Shown here in pieces: positions 18,397 to 27,364 of a stretch of DNA of 64,000 nucleotides. Source of the DNA: Hyalangium ruber (GTDB lineage Bacteria; Myxococcota; Myxococcia; Myxococcales; Myxococcaceae); the NCBI RefSeq assembly GCF_034259325.1, contig NZ_JAXIVS010000019.1, positions 62,001 through 126,000 on the forward strand, given 5' to 3'. The position numbers were made by a program, and so were the translations under genes. A model generated the notes under the pieces. The model saw only the letters and a list, made by a program, of their open reading frames with translations. It was not told the DNA's origin and made no database searches. How positions within the stretch are numbered: the first letter of the stretch is position 1; every line of letters begins with the position of its first letter.

Positions 18397-18473
18397 CGCG
18401 GGAGACTCCAGCAGGTGGGACGCTGCGAGGCGCGCACCTTAACCGCTCCGCCCTCGCGGAGAAGCCTTTCCTG

Positions 18474-19106
18474 CTACTCGTAGGTGGGGCAGTCCACGAC
18501 GTGGACGGTGCGCGTCACGGCGGCCGGAGCGTTGCCCGCGCCGTCCACCACCTCGTACACCAGCGTGTACGTGCCCTCGATCCACCCGTTCACCTCGCCG
18601 GTGATGATCAGCTGGGAGCTCACGTCGTAGCACTCGTCCGCCACCGTGGCCCTCGGGTCCTCGTAGGCGCTGCCGCAGGTGTGGGTCACCTCCGCGTCGC
18701 CATTGAGCACCAGCGTCGGCGCGCGCGTGTCCAGCACCGCCACCGAGCGCAGCTTCGTGTCCCAGTTCCACTCAGCGTCATGCGCCGCGTACTGCACGTA
18801 GTAGATGCCCTCGGCGACGGAACTCGGGCCCGGGCCGTACTCGTCATTGCCACCGTTGTACGTCTGGACCTCCAGCGGCGCGCCGTCCCCGTCGGTCGCC
18901 GTGGCGCCCGGATCCACCCACGTGTCGACGCCGCACTCCAACGTCATCTCCGCGGCTCCGTTGAGCGTCACCGTGACGGCGCCCTCCAGTGCTCCGACGG
19001 AGCGCGTCAAAGCGCCCTCCCCTTCGGCGGCTCCTCCGCAGCCGATCAGCGAGAGCCCGAGCGTTCCCAGCAGCACCTTCCAGGTCATGTTGAAGCGCGC
19101 ATTCAT
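18474..19106 (-). CDS. Ig-like (DUF5011-type) lipoprotein
   Basis: 210 residues. The signal peptide ends LSLIGC (lipobox) followed by Gly-Gly. Two immunoglobulin-like repeats of the DUF5011 kind follow: an ...LECGVDTWVDPGATATDGDG unit and a VTHTCGSAYEDPRATVAD unit, the second ending VYEVVDGAGNAPAAVTRTV. Such modules occur in bacterial surface proteins. The start has GAGGAGAG about 8 nt upstream. It faces the 372-bp regulatory region shared with a divergent small gene. Confidence 0.83.
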   Translation of the reverse strand: MNARFNMTWKVLLGTLGLSLIGCGGAAEGEGALTRSVGALEGAVTVTLNGAAEMTLECGVDTWVDPGATATDGDGAPLEVQTYNGGNDEYGPGPSSVAEGIYYVQYAAHDAEWNWDTKLRSVAVLDTRAPTLVLNGDAEVTHTCGSAYEDPRATVADECYDVSSQLIITGEVNGWIEGTYTLVYEVVDGAGNAPAAVTRTVHVVDCPTYE

Positions 19107-19478
19107 GTGTCTCTCCTCGGTGTCGAACTGCTGTCATTGAGCGACTTTCGACAGAAAACGTGGAGGGCCTACCTGGTCAGAAAAGCTCAATTTTCCTGAT
19201 AGGTTGGCTGCTCACCTTGTGAACGGAATTCTGGGTACTGACCCACCCCCAGTGAGTCTTCCCCGACCCGTGGGTGAAGACGAGGGCACAGAGTGTCACT
19301 GCGGGTGAAAGGGGCGAAGAGACACCCTGGCAGGGCGGCTGCTCCGCGCTCCACGATTCGATCGATTTCGTGAGGGAGCCCCGCACGGTGCCCTCTCAAA
19401 AATACAGCCCTATCGAGCTTTTCCAGAAAAGCCACTACGCTGAGGGCTCTCCCGTCATCGCTTTTCGGAGTCCTCCGC
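19107..19478. promoter_or_regulatory. divergent regulatory region with two AT-containing palindromes
   Basis: This 372-bp stretch without a convincing gene is noticeably richer in A+T than its surroundings and separates two divergent genes for exported proteins. A perfect inverted repeat GCTTTTC-CA-GAAAAGC lies at 19417-19432, 46 bp before the + strand start. An imperfect one, TCAGAAAA/TTTTCCTGA, lies at 19177-19199, about 70 bp before the - strand start. Both look like regulator-binding sites. A sequence matching the sigma-54 GG-N10-GC spacing (TGGCAGGGCGGCTGCT) is at 19328-19343, but could be chance. Confidence 0.5.
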
Positions 19479-19721
19479 ATGCGCCGCACTGCTCTCGCCG
19501 TCGCCGCCGCCTTCGTCCTGGGCGCCCTCAGCCACGCCGCCTATGCCGCGAGCCCTCCCACGCTGGACGACGCGCTCGTCCACCTGCGCTACGCGCTCAA
19601 CGCCCTCAAGCGCGCCGAGGTGAAGGCCCCCGCCAGCGCCAGCCGTGATCAAGCCGTGCAGCTGACCGAGAAGGCCCTCGAGGAAGTGAAGAAGGGCATC
19701 GCCGCTTCCGCCTCGAAGTGA
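19479..19721 (+). CDS. small exported helical protein
   Basis: 80 residues with a signal peptide (MRRTALAVAAAFVLGALSHA, AYA-A cleavage) and a mature ~57-residue helical domain rich in Ala, Lys and Leu (LRYALNALKRAEVKAPAS). The family is unknown. Helical pairs of this size recall small periplasmic proteins bound to larger partners. It is codirectional with the giant repeat-protein gene 139 bp downstream, so cotranscription is possible but not shown. Confidence 0.7.
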   Translation: MRRTALAVAAAFVLGALSHAAYAASPPTLDDALVHLRYALNALKRAEVKAPASASRDQAVQLTEKALEEVKKGIAASASK

Positions 19722-19860
19722 TCCGCACTGCGTCAAAACCCAGCAAGAAACCGAATCACGCAACTGGAGTTTCGCGGGGGCGATAACCCCAGCATGGGGG
19801 AGTTTCTCCCACCTCCCCGCCCCAGGCCCTCCTGGGAGCTCCTGAACTCTCGAGGTTGTC

Positions 19861-22800
19861 ATGTCCGTCAACAAGACCGGTGGTGGTTCTTCGAACAACA
19901 GGCTGCGCGATGCCGAGGAGAAGAAGGCTCCTCCGAAGCCGAAGGACCCGCCCAAGGCCGAGAAGGAGGCCCAGGGCCAGGGCCAGCAGCAGACGGGCAC
20001 GCGCAACCAGGCGCGCAACCAGGTGAAGCCGCAGTCGGACGGCTTCGAGACCAAGGCGGCCAAGCCCAACCAGCGCAACACGCAGGCGCTGCTGGGGTCC
20101 ACCACCGCGCCGCAGACGGCGGTCGTCCCTCCCCGCGCGGGCGCGCTGGAGAAGCTGGGGCTGACGGCCGATGACCTGGTCAAGGCCGGCGCGCACGCGG
20201 CGCCGCACCTGGAGCAGGCGGCGCAGGCGGCCACCCAGGGCAAGTGGGAAGAGGCGCTCGGTCATCTGGGAGACGCGGCCGCCTCCTCGACGGAGATCGC
20301 CGAGAAGGCCCTGCGCGGACTGGCGCAGAACCTGCCGGCCAGCGCGGGCGCGGTGAAGACGCTGCTCAGCGACCCGAAGGTCGCCCACGAGCTGCTGACC
20401 AACAAGGACCTGCACGCCTCCATTGGCAAGCTCATCCAGAACCCCGCGGACCTGGGGACGCTGCGCGAGCTGATCGGCAACGACTCGCTCCGCGACTCCG
20501 TGCTGGGCGCGCTGGGCAACGACCCGGGCGTCAAGGCGCAGCTCGAGAAGCTCGGCCTGACGCCGGAGGACCTCGTCGCCGCTGGCAAGGCCGCCCCGAA
20601 GCTCATCGACGCCTTCGAGAAGCTGCAGGCTGGCGATGTGAAGGGCGCGCTCACGGACTTCCAGGCCGCCGTGCAGGCCGCTCCGGACCTGGCCGCCAAG
20701 CTGGGCCAGAAGCTGCTCGACAAGGTGCCCCCGCAGATCAAGGAGCAGTTCGCCAAGCTCGGCATCACCGCCGAGACGCTCCAGAAGTCGGGCGCCGCGC
20801 TGCCCCACCTCTATGACGCCGCCGACGCCGCCGCGAAGGGCGAGTGGCAGAAGGCGCTCGACAGCCTGAAGCAGGCCGCTGGCGCCGCGCCCGAGGTGGT
20901 GCAGCAGGCCATCAAGGGGCTGGCCAACCAGCTCCCCGCCGAGCTCGGCGCGCTCAAGTCGCTGCTGACCAATGACGCCTTCGTCAAGGAGCTGGTCACC
21001 AACAAGGACCTGCACGACCAGGTCGGCAAGCTCTTCAATGACTCCACCCGCCTGGAGGGCCTGCGCGCCCTGCTGGGCAACGACAAGGCCCGCGACGCCG
21101 CCCTCTCCGCGCTCGGCAATGATCCGGCCGTCAAGGCGCAGCTCGAGAAGCTCGGCCTGACGCCGCAGGACCTCACCCAGGCTGGCAGCGCGGCCCCGAA
21201 GATCTGGGACGCGTTCGAGAAGCTGCAGGCTGGCGATGTGAAGGGCGCGCTCACGGACTTCCAGGCCGCCGTTCAGGCTGCTCCGGACCTGGCCGCCAAG
21301 CTCGGCCAGAAGCTGCTCGACAAGGTGCCGCCCCAGATCAAGGAGCAGTTCGCCAAGCTGGGCATCACCCCCGAGACCCTCCAGAAGTCGGGCGCCGCCC
21401 TGCCCCACCTCTATGAGGCCGCCGACGCTGCCTCGAAGGGTGACTGGAAGGCCGCTTACAGCGCCATCAAGAACGCCGCCGCTGCCGCTCCCGAGCTGGC
21501 GACGCAGGCCCTCAAGGGTCTGGCCAACCAGCTTCCCCCCGAGCTCGGCGCCGCCAAGTCGCTGCTCACCAACGATGCGTTCCTCAAGGAGCTCGTCACC
21601 AACAAGGACCTCCAGGGCTCGCTGGAGAAGCTCATCGGTGGTGACACCAGCGCCATCAAGGAGCTGCTCACCAACGACAAGGCTCGCGACGCGGCTCTCA
21701 CCGCCATCGGCAACGACCCGGGCATCAAGGCGCAGCTGGAGAAGATCGGCCTGACCCCGGCCGACCTCGTCGCCGCTGGCAAGGCCGCGCCGAAGATCCT
21801 CGAGGCCTTCGAGAAGCTGCAGGCTGGCGATGTGAAGGGCGCGCTCACGGACTTCCAGGCCGCCGTTCAGGCCGCTCCGGACCTGGCCGCCAAGCTGGGC
21901 CAGAAGCTGCTGGACCGCGTGCCCCCGCAGATCAAGGAGCAGTTCGCCAAGCTGGGCATCACCCCCGAGACCCTCCAGAAGTCGGGCGCTGCTCTGCCCC
22001 ACCTCTATGAGGCCGCTGATGCCGCCTCGAAGGGTGACTGGAAGGCCGCTTACAGCGCCATCAAGAACGCCGCCGCTGCCGCTCCCGAGCTGGCGACGCA
22101 GGCCCTCAAGGGTCTGGCCAACCAGCTCCCTCCCGAGCTCGGTGCCGTCAAGTCGCTGCTCACCAACGACGCCTTCCTCAAGGAGCTCGTCACCAACAAG
22201 GACCTCCAGGGCTCGCTGGAGAAGCTCATCGGTGGTGACACCAGCGCCATCAAGGAGCTGCTCACCAACGACAAGGCCCGTGACGCCGCGCTCACCGCCA
22301 TCGGCAACGACCCGGGCATCAAGGCGCAGCTGGAGAAGATCGGCCTGACGCCGGAGGACCTCGTCGCCGCTGGCAAGGCCGCGCCGAAGATCCTCGAGGC
22401 CTTCGAGAAGCTGCAGGCCGGTGACGTGAAGGGCGCGCTCACGGACTTCCAGGCCGCCGTGCAGGCCGCTCCGGACCTGGCCGCCAAGCTGGGACAGAAG
22501 CTGCTCGACCGCGTGCCCCCGCAGATCAAGGAGCAGTTCGCCAAGCTGGGCATCACCCCCGAGGCGCTCCAGAGCGCCGGCGCCGCGCTGCCCCACCTCT
22601 ACGAGGCTGCCGACGCCATCTCGAAGGGCGACTGGAAGGCCGCTTACAGCGCCATCAAGAACGCCGCTGCCGCTGCTCCGGAGCTGGCGACGCAGGCCCT
22701 CAAGGGTCTGGCCAACCAGCTCCCTCCCGAGCTCGGCGCCGTCAAGTCGCTGCTCACCAACGACGCCTTCCTCAAGGAGCTCGTCACCAACAAGGATCTC

Positions 22801-25134
22801 CAGGGCTCGCTGGAGAAGCTCATCGGCGGCGACACCAGCGCCATCAAGGAGCTGCTGGGCAACGACAAGGCCCGTGACGCCGCGCTCACCGCCATCGGCA
22901 ACGACCCGACCGTCAAGGCACAGCTCGAGAAGATCGGCCTGACCCCCGAGGATCTCGTCGAGGCCGGCAAGGCCGCCCCGAAGCTCATCGAGGCGTTCGA
23001 GAAGCTGGCCAGCGGCGACATCAAGGGCGCCCTGTCCACCTTCCAGGAGGCCGTCGAGGCCGCGCCGAACCTGGCCGCCAAGCTGGGCCAGCGCCTGGTG
23101 GAGAAGCTGCCCGCCAGCGTCAAGGAGCAGTTCGCCAAGCTCGGCATCACCGAGGAGGCCCTGCGCACCGCCGGCCCGGCCCTGCCCCACCTCTATGACG
23201 CCACCCAGGCGGTCGCCAACGGCGACTGGCAGGGCGCGCTCACCGCCCTGCGCGAGGCGGGCATCGCCGCGCCGGACCTGGCCACCCAGGCCCTCAAGGG
23301 GCTGGCCAACCAGCTCCCCGCCGAGCTCGGCGCCGTCAAGACGCTGCTCACCAATGATGCGTTCCTCAAGGAGCTCATCACCAACAAGGACCTCCACGAC
23401 CAGGTCGGAAAGCTCTTCAACGAGAGCACCCGCATGGAGGGCCTGCGCGGCCTGCTCGGCAACGACTCCGCCCGCGACGCGGCGCTCACCGCCCTCGGCA
23501 GCGACCCGGCCGTCCAGCAGAAGCTGGAGCAGATGGGCCTGACCCCGGCCGACCTCGTCGAGGCTGGCAAGGCCGCCCCGCACCTGCTCGACGCGATGCA
23601 GGCCTTCGCCGATGGCAACATCGAGGCCGGCGCCACGGCGCTGGGCAAGGCCGCCGAGGCCGCCCCCGCCCTGCTGGACAAGCTCGGCCAGAAGATCATC
23701 GCGAAGCTGCCGCCCAACGTCCGCACCACCCTCGACAGCCTGGGCCTGACCGCCTCCGAGCTGGCTCAGTCCGCCCGCGCCCTGCCCGACCTGCTCAAGG
23801 CCGCGCAGGCCTTCCCCACGGATCCGCAGGCGGCCCTCCAGCACCTCAAGAACGCCGCGGGCAAGATTCCGTCCACCGTCGTCGAGAAGGCCATCATCAC
23901 CATGGCCTCGAAGCTGCCGGAGACGGGCTTCGCCGGCATGGCGCGGTCGCTGCTCACCGACCCGGCCTTCGTCAAGGAGCTGGTCAACAACAAGGACCTG
24001 CACGCCACCTTCGACCAGATGATGGAGGGTGACTTCGTCAACGGCTTCCGCGGCCTGCTCGGCAACGCGGCGGTCCGTGACGCCGCCGCCAACGCCCTGG
24101 CCTCCAACCCGGAGATCATGGACAAGCTCAAGCCCTTCGGCATCCAGTCGGGTGCCGACATCGTGGCTCTGGGCGGCGCCGTGTTCGACGTGCTGGACGC
24201 CGTCAAGCACCTGGCCTCCAACCCTCCCAACCCGCAGGAGGCGCTCAAGTCGCTCAGCAAGGCGGTGGGTAGCCTCTCGCCGGACCTGCGCGCGCGCATG
24301 GTGGGTGCCTTCGCCGACAAGCTCGGTCTGCCCGCCTGGGCCAAGGACACCCTGGTCGCCGCCGCCGGCCTCATCGGCAACGAGGCGGTGGGCCAGTCGC
24401 TGGGCCAAGCCTTCGACGCGCTCAAGCGCGGAGACGTGGCGGGCTTCGCCGCGGGCCTGGCGGCCACGGGCCGGACCATCGCCCAGACTTCGCCCGAGGT
24501 GGCCAAGGCCTTCCTCAACACCCTGGCGAAGATCCCCGGCAGCGTGGGCGAGCTGTTCGCCGACCCGCAGCTCAACGCGGCGATGGTGGACTCGGGCGCC
24601 GCGGCCAACATGTTCAACGCGTTCGAGAAGCTGGCGCGCGGTGACATCGGCGGGGCCATGAGCGAGATCGCCGGCGCGGCCGGCAGCCTGCTGGGCCACG
24701 GCGACCACTTCGAGGTGGCCGGCGTGGAGCTGCCCTTCGGTCAGCAGGGCATCGAGAACTTCACCCGGCTGTTCGGGCGCTTCGTCGACGCGCTGCCGGA
24801 CAAGATCAAGGCGAAGATCACCGAGGCGGCCACGAAGTTCGCCGCCAAGGCGGGCCTCAAGTCCATCCCCTTCATCGGCAACATCGTCAGCGGCGTGAGC
24901 GCGCTGGGCAGCCTGAAGGACCTGGTGGGCGCCATCGGCGAGGATCCGAAGGATCCGATCAAGATCGCCCTGGCGGCCGGTCAGCTCGGCCTGGACGTGG
25001 CGGGCACCATCCCCGGCCTCAACGCCATCACCGGCCCGCTGCAGATCGTCCTGGGCACCGCTTCCGTCATCAAGGGAGCAGCGGACCTCATCACGGACAT
25101 GCAGGAGTTCCAGCAAGGCCTGATGGGCGTATAG
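19861..25134 (+). CDS. giant helical tandem-repeat protein
   Basis: 1757 residues, ATG with GAGG 5 nt upstream. Residues 1-80 are disordered, rich in Lys/Pro/Gln/Asn and contain SDGFE; there is no Sec signal. From about residue 95 to 1590 lie roughly seven repeats of about 198 residues (594-600 nt). Each has two homologous half-units (KLGLTPEDLVAAGKAAP-type and KLGITAETLQKSGAALP-type) and a connecting helical segment with LLTNDAFxKELVTNKDL and LGNDKARDAAL. Copies 2-5 are near identical in DNA; outer copies have diverged. The last ~170 residues are Gly/Ala/Ile-rich with amphipathic or hydrophobic helices (SIPFIGNIVSGVSALGSL). Function is unknown. It could be a scaffold, a contact-dependent effector or a non-Sec-secreted protein. 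Confidence 0.88.
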   Translation: MSVNKTGGGSSNNRLRDAEEKKAPPKPKDPPKAEKEAQGQGQQQTGTRNQARNQVKPQSDGFETKAAKPNQRNTQALLGSTTAPQTAVVPPRAGALEKLGLTADDLVKAGAHAAPHLEQAAQAATQGKWEEALGHLGDAAASSTEIAEKALRGLAQNLPASAGAVKTLLSDPKVAHELLTNKDLHASIGKLIQNPADLGTLRELIGNDSLRDSVLGALGNDPGVKAQLEKLGLTPEDLVAAGKAAPKLIDAFEKLQAGDVKGALTDFQAAVQAAPDLAAKLGQKLLDKVPPQIKEQFAKLGITAETLQKSGAALPHLYDAADAAAKGEWQKALDSLKQAAGAAPEVVQQAIKGLANQLPAELGALKSLLTNDAFVKELVTNKDLHDQVGKLFNDSTRLEGLRALLGNDKARDAALSALGNDPAVKAQLEKLGLTPQDLTQAGSAAPKIWDAFEKLQAGDVKGALTDFQAAVQAAPDLAAKLGQKLLDKVPPQIKEQFAKLGITPETLQKSGAALPHLYEAADAASKGDWKAAYSAIKNAAAAAPELATQALKGLANQLPPELGAAKSLLTNDAFLKELVTNKDLQGSLEKLIGGDTSAIKELLTNDKARDAALTAIGNDPGIKAQLEKIGLTPADLVAAGKAAPKILEAFEKLQAGDVKGALTDFQAAVQAAPDLAAKLGQKLLDRVPPQIKEQFAKLGITPETLQKSGAALPHLYEAADAASKGDWKAAYSAIKNAAAAAPELATQALKGLANQLPPELGAVKSLLTNDAFLKELVTNKDLQGSLEKLIGGDTSAIKELLTNDKARDAALTAIGNDPGIKAQLEKIGLTPEDLVAAGKAAPKILEAFEKLQAGDVKGALTDFQAAVQAAPDLAAKLGQKLLDRVPPQIKEQFAKLGITPEALQSAGAALPHLYEAADAISKGDWKAAYSAIKNAAAAAPELATQALKGLANQLPPELGAVKSLLTNDAFLKELVTNKDLQGSLEKLIGGDTSAIKELLGNDKARDAALTAIGNDPTVKAQLEKIGLTPEDLVEAGKAAPKLIEAFEKLASGDIKGALSTFQEAVEAAPNLAAKLGQRLVEKLPASVKEQFAKLGITEEALRTAGPALPHLYDATQAVANGDWQGALTALREAGIAAPDLATQALKGLANQLPAELGAVKTLLTNDAFLKELITNKDLHDQVGKLFNESTRMEGLRGLLGNDSARDAALTALGSDPAVQQKLEQMGLTPADLVEAGKAAPHLLDAMQAFADGNIEAGATALGKAAEAAPALLDKLGQKIIAKLPPNVRTTLDSLGLTASELAQSARALPDLLKAAQAFPTDPQAALQHLKNAAGKIPSTVVEKAIITMASKLPETGFAGMARSLLTDPAFVKELVNNKDLHATFDQMMEGDFVNGFRGLLGNAAVRDAAANALASNPEIMDKLKPFGIQSGADIVALGGAVFDVLDAVKHLASNPPNPQEALKSLSKAVGSLSPDLRARMVGAFADKLGLPAWAKDTLVAAAGLIGNEAVGQSLGQAFDALKRGDVAGFAAGLAATGRTIAQTSPEVAKAFLNTLAKIPGSVGELFADPQLNAAMVDSGAAANMFNAFEKLARGDIGGAMSEIAGAAGSLLGHGDHFEVAGVELPFGQQGIENFTRLFGRFVDALPDKIKAKITEAATKFAAKAGLKSIPFIGNIVSGVSALGSLKDLVGAIGEDPKDPIKIALAAGQLGLDVAGTIPGLNAITGPLQIVLGTASVIKGAADLITDMQEFQQGLMGV
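20560..23200 (+). repeat. near-identical ~594-600-bp coding repeats
   Basis: Equivalent points fall at 20641, 21241, 21835, 22429 and 23023, i.e. spacings of 600, 594, 594 and 594 bp. Identity between the middle copies extends to third codon positions (for example the 60 bases from 21241 and from 21835). This implies recent tandem duplication or gene conversion rather than selection on protein alone. The fifth copy shown here has already diverged. Confidence 0.9.
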
Positions 25135-25148
25135 CCCCCGCGCAGGGC

Positions 25149-25185
25149 GAGCCGGGGGCGTAGGCGAGAAGCGCCGCCCCGGCTC
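25149..25185. terminator. GC-rich hairpin between convergent genes
   Basis: The arms GAGCCGGGG (25149-25157) and CCCCGGCTC (25177-25185) are perfectly complementary. They sit 15 bp after the repeat-protein stop, and the second arm reaches into the stop codon of the convergent gene. There is no T-run on either strand, so it would act as a weak or factor-assisted bidirectional terminator. Confidence 0.45.
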
Positions 25186-25696
25186 AGCCCAGCTTGCGGA
25201 TGAAGTCGGCGCTCAGTTCGAGCTTGCGCGCCTCGGGCTCGCCCGCGGGCAGCTCGAGGATGCGCTCGCGCGGCACGTGCTTGCTGGCGCGATCGCGCAT
25301 CTGCTGGGTGAACTTCGCCACGTAGGCGTCCACGTCCTTCTGCTTCATGCCGGCGGCCAGCCCCTGCTTGCGCTGCGACTCCAGCGCGGAGAAGTCCAGC
25401 ACGCACCCATCCGCCTGCCCCAGGTAGAGCAGCCAGCTCAGGCTGTAGAGGCCCACGCGCGTCTCGCGCCCCGCCACCTTCTCCAGCGCCGCCTGGTAGT
25501 GCGGTGCCAGCGCCGGGTTCTCGCCCGGCGGGAGGTTGGACTGGAGGAACTGCTTCTGCGCCTCCGGGATGCGGGAGATCTCCGTGGTGATGGGGTCATT
25601 GTCCACGAACTTCAGCTTCGCGGACGCACAGGCACGCGCCACCCACGGAGCGGCGTCTTCCGGCTCGTTGGAGAAGACGATGACGAAGCGCTTCAT
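25184..25696 (-). CDS. conserved hypothetical protein
   Basis: A 170-residue soluble protein beginning MKRFVIVFSNEPEDAAPWVA, with no signal peptide or membrane segment. The middle has aromatic residues (GLYSLSWLLYLGQADG) and the C-terminal half is charged and helical. I do not recognise the family. It is convergent with the giant repeat protein gene and ends within a candidate terminator hairpin. Good codon use and a coherent globular composition support it as real. Confidence 0.7.
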   Translation of the reverse strand: MKRFVIVFSNEPEDAAPWVARACASAKLKFVDNDPITTEISRIPEAQKQFLQSNLPPGENPALAPHYQAALEKVAGRETRVGLYSLSWLLYLGQADGCVLDFSALESQRKQGLAAGMKQKDVDAYVAKFTQQMRDRASKHVPRERILELPAGEPEARKLELSADFIRKLG

Positions 25697-25758
25697 TTGA
25701 GGGACTCCCGGGCGAAGGACGGGGCCATCATAGCCGCCGCCGCGACCGCCGCGAGTCC

Positions 25759-27237
25759 TCAGGCCGCCTGCGCGGGGCGGGTCGCCGCCTCCACCGTGAG
25801 CAGCCGCGTCTCTCCCGCCACGCCCTTGAGCGGCACCGTGGCGACTTCCCGCACCGGGTACGCATCCCCCAGCCGCCGGGCCACCTCCTCGCTGAACAGC
25901 AGCGGCGGCCGGGGCTCCCGGGCCTGGCCCTCGATGCGCGAGGCCATGTTCACGGTGTGGCCGATGACGGTGAACTCCACCCGCTCCGTGCTGCCCAGGT
26001 AGCCCGCGACGGCGTCTCCCGCGTGGATGCCGATGCCCGACTGGAGCTGGATGCCCCGCTCGGCCAGCTTCGTGTTGTAGGCCTCCAGGCGCCGCTGCAT
26101 CTCCAGGCCCGCCGCGACGGCCGCCGCGGCCGGGTTGCCCACGCCCTCCGTGAGCCCGAAGACCGCCAGCACCGCGTCCCCGATGAACTTGTCCACCAGC
26201 CCTCCGTGGCGCTGGATGGCCTCCACCATCTCCTGGAAGTAGCCGTTGAGCACCTCGATGAGCACCTCGGGCGCCAGCGACTCGGACAGGTGCGTGAAGT
26301 CCCGCAGGTCGCTGAAGAGCACCACCACGTCCCGCCGGCTGCCGCCCAGCACGCCCATCTTCCCCTGGCGCGCGTACTTCTCGATGAACTCGCTGGCCAC
26401 CTGCGGCGAGACGAAGCGGCCGAACGCCTCGCGGATGCGCTCGCGCAGTTGCAGCCCACCCGCCATCTCGTTGATGCCCGCGGCCACCAGCGACAGCTCA
26501 TCCGGGCGACTCGTGCTCGCGCTCGGCTGGAAGTCTCCGCTGCCCACCCGGCGAATGGCCTCGATGAGCCGCTCCGAATCCCGGCGCAGGCTGCGGCCAT
26601 AAGCGATGGCCACCGCGAGCGCGCCGCCCGTGAAGCCCACGGCGAGCACGGCCGCCTCCAACACGTAGCGCCGGTCTCCTCCGAGCTCGTCGATGAAGCG
26701 CAGCAGGGTGAGCAGCAACACCGCCACCGGCACGGTGGTGAAGATGACGTAGCCCTCGCCGAGCCTGCGCCCGAGCCGCTCGCGCAGCTGGGCCTCCAGC
26801 GAGACGGAGGGCGGGACGGGCAGCACGCGCTCGAAGAGGAGGTACTCCACCTGCGCGACGATGCCGCCGCCGAGCAGCCAGTACCCCACGGCGAACTTCA
26901 GGTGACTGAAGAGGGGGAAGGTCGGGTAGCGCCAGGCGTGCAACACGATGCCGACGAGGCCCACGAGCACCCACGAGCAGACCGACATCAGCCAGGCATG
27001 GCGCGCGGGGGAAGAGCGCTCCCGGGGCGCGGGGATGAAGCGCAGCAACAGCTCCCGAAGGGCGATGTGGAACAGCGCCAGCAGCAGCACCGTGCGCGCC
27101 AGCACCGGCGGCGGCAGGCTGCAGATGAAAGTGCAGACCAACCGCGCATAGAGGAAGGTGAAGAGTCCCACCAGCACCGAGCCCCCGAGCAGCAGGAGCC
27201 GGAGGCGAACGGGAAGGCGCGGCGAGGAAGGGGTCAT
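25759..27237 (-). CDS. membrane class III adenylate/guanylate cyclase
   Basis: 492 residues. About six hydrophobic segments lie in residues 10-215, then a HAMP-like linker (~220-275) and a class III cyclase domain (~290-480). The metal-binding Asp residues are present in FSDLRDFT and DKFIGDAVLAVFG, and the transition-state Asn/Arg in NMASRIEG. The position usually occupied by Asp in VIGDxVN is His here (TVIGHTVN), while the adenine-selecting Lys of DKFIGD is kept. Nucleotide specificity is therefore uncertain. ATG at 27237 is chosen because it directly precedes the membrane region; longer starts would add an Arg-rich segment. Confidence 0.87.
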   Translation of the reverse strand: MTPSSPRLPVRLRLLLLGGSVLVGLFTFLYARLVCTFICSLPPPVLARTVLLLALFHIALRELLLRFIPAPRERSSPARHAWLMSVCSWVLVGLVGIVLHAWRYPTFPLFSHLKFAVGYWLLGGGIVAQVEYLLFERVLPVPPSVSLEAQLRERLGRRLGEGYVIFTTVPVAVLLLTLLRFIDELGGDRRYVLEAAVLAVGFTGGALAVAIAYGRSLRRDSERLIEAIRRVGSGDFQPSASTSRPDELSLVAAGINEMAGGLQLRERIREAFGRFVSPQVASEFIEKYARQGKMGVLGGSRRDVVVLFSDLRDFTHLSESLAPEVLIEVLNGYFQEMVEAIQRHGGLVDKFIGDAVLAVFGLTEGVGNPAAAAVAAGLEMQRRLEAYNTKLAERGIQLQSGIGIHAGDAVAGYLGSTERVEFTVIGHTVNMASRIEGQAREPRPPLLFSEEVARRLGDAYPVREVATVPLKGVAGETRLLTVEAATRPAQAA

Positions 27238-27364
27238 GGCGAGGCGGCGCGGGGGCGCATGACTTGCCGCGCGGCACCTCGACTCTACGCCCCGGGACAC
27301 GGGCGTTGTCTACCCAGGGGGTCCCCTTCCTTACCCAACGGGACGGCCCGCCTGCTCTCTGGCC

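Noticed and set aside
19328-19343. Sigma-54-like GG-N10-GC element upstream of the small exported gene
   Set aside because: Spacing matches but the sequence (TGGCAGGGCGGCTGCT) is GC-rich and such matches arise by chance. Kept only as a note in the regulatory-region entry.
20560-23200. CRISPR-like regular repeats
   Set aside because: Repeats are ~600 bp and coding, without spacers. This is protein repeat amplification.
19756-25116. Open frame of 1786 codons antisense to the repeat protein
   Set aside because: It lies wholly opposite the sense gene, mirrors its repeats, has a composition typical of a GC-rich shadow frame (Leu/Gly/Glu/Arg), and no ribosome site. The sense frame has a coherent helical repeat design and a GAGG site.
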